Assembly (NCBI GenBank): GCA_963719855.1
Contig: CAVRDK010000001.1
Coordinates: 744,001 to 808,000 of the forward strand
Source of the DNA: CAIQPV01 sp963719855
GTDB taxonomy: Bacteria; Pseudomonadota; Gammaproteobacteria; Burkholderiales; Gallionellaceae
Length of the DNA stretch: 64,000 nt
Direction of reading: 5' to 3'
The number at the start of each line of letters is the position of its first letter. Within the stretch, counting starts at the first letter, position 1. The position numbers and the translations under genes were made by a program. Below are positions 60,156 through 64,000 of the stretch, piece by piece. The notes under the pieces are model-generated. The model saw only the letters and a list, made by a program, of their open reading frames with translations. It was not told where the DNA came from and searched no databases.

Positions 60156-60485
60156 TCATTTATTTCTATTAACAATCTGGCCCCACATTTGTGATCTCAT
60201 GCGTTTGTTATCCTCACGTGTACCTGCAATCCCCTCATCTAAGCGGGTAGGGTCACTTACCTTTTGCTGTCGTGGAACGGCAATATCCACCGCTACTCTT
60301 TTTACACCTTTTGAACCACAAGCATCGCACTTGAACCGATCGAGGTGTTTCGATAATTCCTGCCTGAATTTCTCGCCGCCTCCAGATTTTCCAGCGCAGA
60401 CCTTTTTCAGCCACTCAAACGTGACCTCACGTTCATGGCCGCACTTAAGACATTTTAAACGATCGCCGACGTTCATGGCTTCCAT
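60156..60485 (-). CDS. Small zinc-ribbon protein
   Basis: A 109-residue cytoplasmic protein with two CxxC knuckles: LKCLKCGHE near residue 12 and FKCDACGSKG near residue 53, giving a zinc ribbon. The tail is charged and likely flexible. ATG 60485 or the internal ATG 60476 (MNVGDRLKC) may be used. The first ATG is part of GTTAGATG, where GTTAGAT matches an integron core-site consensus. Function unknown. Confidence 0.6.
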   Translation of the reverse strand: MEAMNVGDRLKCLKCGHEREVTFEWLKKVCAGKSGGGEKFRQELSKHLDRFKCDACGSKGVKRVAVDIAVPRQQKVSDPTRLDEGIAGTREDNKRMRSQMWGQIVNRNK

Positions 60486-60499
60486 CTAACGAGGGAACT

Positions 60500-60861
60500 A
60501 AAGGGCATGTCACTTCTGGCCTGCATCGCCTGAACGTCGAGTGTATGGCGACTCCGCCTATTCCAGCCAAAAGACATTAATCGCACAGGCCGCGCCCAAG
60601 GCGCGGGATTTCACCAACCAGAAGGGATTCCGCAACAGAGGATTGAGTGAGAGGGAGCAGGAGAAGAACAGCAGGAAGTCGAGTGTGCGTGCCAAGGTCG
60701 AGCATGCCTTCCTCATCATCAAGCGCATCTTCGGCTTTGCCAAGGTCAGCTATCGCGGCATGATGAAGAACGGAAATCGCCTGTTCGTTGTGGCGGCACT
60801 GGCGAATCTGTTCATGGCGCGACATCATCTGTTGCGACTTCCGCAGGAGAGGTGCGTCTGA
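60500..60861 (+). pseudogene. IS5-family transposase C-terminal fragment
   Basis: Residues VYGDSAYSSQKTLIAQAAP and SSVRAKVEHAFLIIKRIFGF with KVSYRGMMKNGNRLFVVAAL match the last third of IS5-group DDE transposases, including the final catalytic Glu in RAKVEH. The first two-thirds are missing, so it is inactive. The junction at about 60500 is close to the start of the zinc-ribbon gene. Confidence 0.8.
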
Positions 60862-61263
60862 TGAACGGGAAATCGACCGAAAAGGTCGGCAAAATGACCC
60901 TTGCCAGGGTGATTTCCTGCCAATTCGAATACAGTAGCACTAACAGTAGTTCAGGTAGTTCCGGGTTATCGGTCACAGCCTAAGTGTGTATTTATGACGT
61001 TTAGTTCACGGTGGCACATCACCACCGTGAACAATCTCTTCAGGCAATAAATTTGCATATCATCTGTACTGTATTCCCATCTCTGTGTGAATTCAGCATG
61101 TCCTTCCGGTTTTGCAAATTGTAACGTGACACTACTTTATTTCGCTACTCCATAACGGACACGTATGAAGGACGGTTTCTGGCCGACTGCCGCCTTTAAA
61201 AACAACAAGATAATCATGCCGTGAATGACCGCTCATGCGCTGATAAGAGACGTTGCGTGCAGA
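60862..61263. other. Intergenic region after transposase fragment
   Basis: No gene was recognised. A hairpin TCGACCGAAAAGGTCGGC-like stem is at about 60872-60890 and may be part of the IS terminus. Confidence 0.4.
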
Positions 61264-61530
61264 TTATTTCGACAGCGTAATCCCCACCTTTTTCCTGCCT
61301 GGTGCTGCTGGAGGAGTAAACCCCGCTATCCTGCAAACTATTGCCTTCACTTCCTTGCCCTTCACATACTTGGTCGAGTGGCAAACCATCACCTGATTCT
61401 TGTCCTTAAGTTCCTCCAACTGGAGGTGTAAATCAGCTAGTGCAATACCAAGAGCTTCTGCGATTTCCTTATCGGATCGCTCGCCATGCTTTTTCAGGTA
61501 TTGCTGAATTTCATTCAGAGATTCATTCAT
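61264..61530 (-). CDS. Small winged-helix-like DNA-binding protein
   Basis: An 88-residue protein. LNEIQQYLKKHGERSDKEIA with EALGIALADLHLQLEELKDK forms a helix-turn-helix followed by a likely beta wing (QVMVCHSTKYVKGKEVKAIV). It resembles short winged-helix proteins on mobile elements. ATG 61530 was preferred to GTG 61536. A regulatory role is inferred. Confidence 0.6.
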   Translation of the reverse strand: MNESLNEIQQYLKKHGERSDKEIAEALGIALADLHLQLEELKDKNQVMVCHSTKYVKGKEVKAIVCRIAGFTPPAAPGRKKVGITLSK

Positions 61531-61645
61531 TGCCACAGTGCCGATATGGTCGAAGTAGTTAATGTACAGGCATGGACAGTATTTGACACTTCTTAATGCC
61601 GGGGCCGTAACTTATGGAAAAACCACGATAGTCATGCATGCCAAA

Positions 61646-62251
61646 TTATTCTCCGATCTGTGGCACCCGGGCTTCTTCAGTAGATTCCGGCAAATTTACA
61701 AGCATATCTCCAATCAGGTCGTTCATCTCATCAAAAACTCCATAACCAATTTGCGCTGCATCATCGCGCAGGCACTGCATGCGATCAATGAATTCTGTAA
61801 GCTGTGGCTCCGGAATGTCAGGAAGAACCTGACAAGCATCCCGGTATTGCCGGAGCAATGCTTCGAGATAGCCAACATCGGCAAAGCCGTATTCTATGGA
61901 GAACTCGACCGCCGTTTCACACCAGAACACCCGTAACTCGAGAAGGCCAAGTGGATCACCGACGGCCTTGGTGTATTCCGAGATGGATTTTTTTGCAGTC
62001 GCCACTGATGGATTGGCGTTGCGTCGGCTAATGTCGGGAGCCAATGCTAGGCTTATGCGCTTTTTGTAATCATCCAGTGGGTTAGCAACGAGTGCGAAGC
62101 GCGCATGCATGAAAGTCTGGTTCTCTTTGCTGAAGGCGTACAGGTCGGAGACGAGGTGCATTAATCCCGCCCGATCAAAATCGGCGAGTCTGTTTTTGAT
62201 ATCACTCCAGGAAGGTTTGGACTTCTGGCGTTTTTTGGGTTTATCGGACAT
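61646..62251 (-). CDS. Hypothetical cytoplasmic helical protein
   Basis: A 201-residue protein starting MSDKPKKRQKSKPSWSDIKN with a basic N-terminus, then an alpha-helical body (LADFDRAGLMHLVSDLYAFS and FMHARFALVANPLDDYKKRI). The C-terminus is acidic. I recall similar proteins annotated only as conserved hypothetical. No catalytic residues can be named. The frame could start upstream at 62305 but ATG 62251 begins the plausible protein. Confidence 0.6.
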   Translation of the reverse strand: MSDKPKKRQKSKPSWSDIKNRLADFDRAGLMHLVSDLYAFSKENQTFMHARFALVANPLDDYKKRISLALAPDISRRNANPSVATAKKSISEYTKAVGDPLGLLELRVFWCETAVEFSIEYGFADVGYLEALLRQYRDACQVLPDIPEPQLTEFIDRMQCLRDDAAQIGYGVFDEMNDLIGDMLVNLPESTEEARVPQIGE

Positions 62252-62378
62252 GGAGCTGAAATCGTAACGGCTAAAACGGATTAGGGCAAGACTGAATGGG
62301 GACATTCCGTAAAATAACCATTAAACGGAAGGTCGCCTAAAAGCCACGCTGCATATAGGTTCCATACATGAGGGAAAA

Positions 62379-62555
62379 GTGCCAAACATCATTTATCGGA
62401 AAGTTCACGCCAGTTCAGGCTTACGCGAACAAAACGCTTCATTGACTCGATATGGATGGCAGTTCGCCATTAATTGCCATGGCGGTGTGGTGGTGCCAGA
62501 CAGATTTTCCGGCTCTCATGCATCTTATTACGCCGCCGCTATTTGCGCATCATGA
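62379..62555 (+). CDS. Possible 58-residue protein
   Basis: GTG start 4 bases after GAGGG; encodes MPNIIYRKVHASSGLREQNA onward and ends YYAAAICAS. Composition is protein-like and it stops two bases from the convergent gene at 62557. No family recognised; it may be a relic. Confidence 0.35.
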   Translation: MPNIIYRKVHASSGLREQNASLTRYGWQFAINCHGGVVVPDRFSGSHASYYAAAICAS

Positions 62556-62556
62556 C

Positions 62557-62796
62557 TCAATTTATTTTTCGATAAAATTCGGTATTGAGTTTGTGCAGCT
62601 TGCGATGAAAATCACCTGAGGTGATATGGTCCAACGTGAGCAGCGATAGAAGAATGCCAAAAGCGCTATCTCGATAGCCCGACATTACGCAATTCTCTTT
62701 TGTTTGCGAACTCATGTTGAAATGCCCATCGTATTGCTGGATTGAATTGATAAAGCCGTCAACGATTCCCATCAGCTCATTTGCTTTTTTGCTCAT
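62557..62796 (-). CDS. Small hypothetical protein
   Basis: A 79-residue protein starting MSKKANELMGIVDGFINSIQ, with a strong AAGGAGA ribosome-binding site 7 bases upstream. It is mostly helical, with no signal peptide. The C-terminal LLTLDHITSGDFHRKLHKLN may be amphipathic. Family not recognised; the longer frame to 62868 lacks a ribosome-binding site. Confidence 0.6.
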   Translation of the reverse strand: MSKKANELMGIVDGFINSIQQYDGHFNMSSQTKENCVMSGYRDSAFGILLSLLTLDHITSGDFHRKLHKLNTEFYRKIN

Positions 62797-63034
62797 GATA
62801 TTTCTCCTTAAAAAGTGATACCTGACAAAAATAGCAAACTCGACATACAACCCAAAGAAATTTCGCACTTAAGAAATCGAAGCGCATTCTCTGTTTCCCA
62901 TCCTGACGAACCATCGGTTGTAGAAAATCCTTTGGGTTGCACACGCACCTGTGTAGATTGTATGAACGCGATCAGTTATGGAAACAAGCATCAAAGCTTT
63001 CCGAAACAGATGCATATTTAGGAGGGGTCATACA

Positions 63035-63676
63035 ATGGCATCAATCAATATCGCGGCTCTGCCGCAACCCAGGCGGATTACGCCAAATTCACTAAATCGG
63101 AATATTCCTCTGCGCCGCAAGAACGCCGACTATCGTAGCCGCGAATACCTCACGGAGCAGGAAGTCGGACAGCTGATGAATGCCGCAGGCAAAGTGGGAC
63201 GGCACGGCCACCGCGACTCAACCCTCATCTTGCTATCCTACCGCCACGGCCTGCGCGTCACCGAATTGGTTAACATGCGCTGGGAGCAAGTTGACCTGAA
63301 AAAAGGTCTGATGCACGTCAATCGCCTCAAGCACGGCGACCCCAGTGTTCATCCAATACACGGACCGGAGTTGCGCGCATTGCGCCGGTTGCAGCGCGAC
63401 TATACAACGACACTGCCGTTTGTGTTCAGCAGCGAGCGTAACGCACCCTTATCGTCGGACGTCATCCGCAAGATAATCGGCAGGGCAGGGGAGGTTGCCA
63501 AACTGCCGTTTTCAGTGCATCCCCACATGCTGCGCCATGCCTGCGGCTACAAGTTGGCACAGGCTGGGCAGGACACGCGAGCAATACAACATTACCTCGG
63601 CCACAAAAACATCCAGCATACTGTTCGATACACCCAACTGTCGCCGGATCGGTTCAAGGATTTCTGGAAAGACTGA
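63035..63676 (+). CDS. Short tyrosine recombinase (FimB/FimE-like)
   Basis: A 213-residue recombinase with the catalytic domain nearly alone. All catalytic residues are visible: SYRHGLRVTELVNMRW (first Arg), HPHMLRHACGYKLA (His-x-x-Arg), LGHKNIQHTVRYTQ (His and the nucleophilic Tyr). AGGAGG stands 10 bases before ATG 63035. Such short recombinases occur on plasmids, integrative elements and at invertible promoters. The target is unknown. Unlike the integrase at 55880 it appears intact. Confidence 0.85.
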   Translation: MASINIAALPQPRRITPNSLNRNIPLRRKNADYRSREYLTEQEVGQLMNAAGKVGRHGHRDSTLILLSYRHGLRVTELVNMRWEQVDLKKGLMHVNRLKHGDPSVHPIHGPELRALRRLQRDYTTTLPFVFSSERNAPLSSDVIRKIIGRAGEVAKLPFSVHPHMLRHACGYKLAQAGQDTRAIQHYLGHKNIQHTVRYTQLSPDRFKDFWKD

Positions 63677-63767
63677 GAGGACGACAGAAATGTATCGCGT
63701 CCTTGAAGCTAATAAAGTTAACTGCGGCAATAAAATAATTCAGCAATCTTAAAATAATATTTTCACC

Positions 63768-64000
63768 ATGATCAACTACATCACAAAATCCCGAGTCATG
63801 TCAGGACTCAGATGCCCGAAGCGGCTCTGGTTACAGACATATAAACGAAATCTAGCCAAACCATCGGCCACTTCGCAGTTAACTATCGCCAACGGTATCG
63901 AGCTTGGCAATTTGGCCCGATTCAGTTATCCAGATGGGATATTGATCGAATACGTCGGGCAGCCAGAACTTGCGGTGGCAGAGACTGCACAATTGATTGC
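63768..64000 (+). CDS. DUF2779-like protein, 3' end outside window
   Basis: The first 77 codons read MINYITKSRVMSGLRCPKRL and continue WLQTYKRNLAKPSATSQLTI and ANGIELGNLARFSYPDG. The TKSRVMSGLRCPKRLWL start with a single Cys, followed by GIELGNLAR, matches the N-terminus of DUF2779 proteins, which are distantly related to Cas4/RecB-type nucleases. The rest is beyond the right edge. Confidence 0.65.
   Translation, partial: MINYITKSRVMSGLRCPKRLWLQTYKRNLAKPSATSQLTIANGIELGNLARFSYPDGILIEYVGQPELAVAETAQLI

Overview
The window is a betaproteobacterial chromosome segment. Gene order and protein sequences fit the Gallionellaceae/Nitrosomonadales side of the class. The tpiA-secG-tRNA-Leu-nuoABCDEFGHIJKLMN block, the pstSCAB operon, rho/trxA, rplU-rpmA-obgE-proB and the radA/HU neighbourhood all look like single-copy core genome. 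No plasmid or phage structural genes were seen. The affiliation rests on recalled gene order and motifs, not on a search.

Layout. 1-6.6 kb: an AT-rich membrane protein fragment, an overlapping thyA-folA pair, an M17 aminopeptidase, a Ser/Thr kinase with a cyclic-nucleotide-binding domain, and a BepA-like M48 protease. 6.6-11.7 kb: a low-density accessory stretch with transposase remnants, small orphan proteins, a PRC-barrel protein, a PilZ protein and three copies of a 20-nt motif. 11.7-15.7 kb: cheR-cheD-cheB with an HDOD gene, and a second cheD facing away. 16-21.6 kb: sspA, cimA and a DUF349 protein. 21.9-37.7 kb: the complete complex I operon (14 subunits), tRNA-Leu(GAG), secG and tpiA, all on the minus strand. 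38-41.7 kb: pstSCAB behind a Pho box. 42-47.7 kb: an MFS transporter, an HDOD protein, a second PilZ protein, a DJ-1 protein, a membrane methyltransferase and thioredoxin. 47.9-55.8 kb: rho, rplU-rpmA, obgE, proB, a GGDEF protein, radA, HU, tRNA-Val and tRNA-Asp. From 55.9 kb to the right edge lies an accessory island starting at tRNA-Asp: a phage-type integrase, a secreted 20-residue-repeat protein beside an attC-like site, a transglutaminase-like protein, small cargo genes, an IS fragment, a second recombinase and the start of a DUF2779 protein.

Functional themes. The core is respiratory energy conservation (complex I), phosphate uptake, and signalling through chemotaxis adaptation enzymes, HDOD, PilZ and GGDEF proteins. 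Four genes (nuoL, nuoB, trxA and the transglutaminase-like gene) each contain what looks like one extra base. Two of them are in complex I and one is thioredoxin, so sequence or assembly error is the simplest explanation.

The most interesting unexplained structure is non-coding. There are two full copies and one remnant of a 143-bp inverted-repeat element, one of which abuts the cimA start codon. There is a four-member family of 48-nt hairpins, a 36-bp perfect palindrome in front of an HDOD gene, a dispersed GGCATAGGACAAAC motif, and a lone attC-like site. I found no CRISPR array, rRNA or clearly new multi-gene defence or biosynthetic system.
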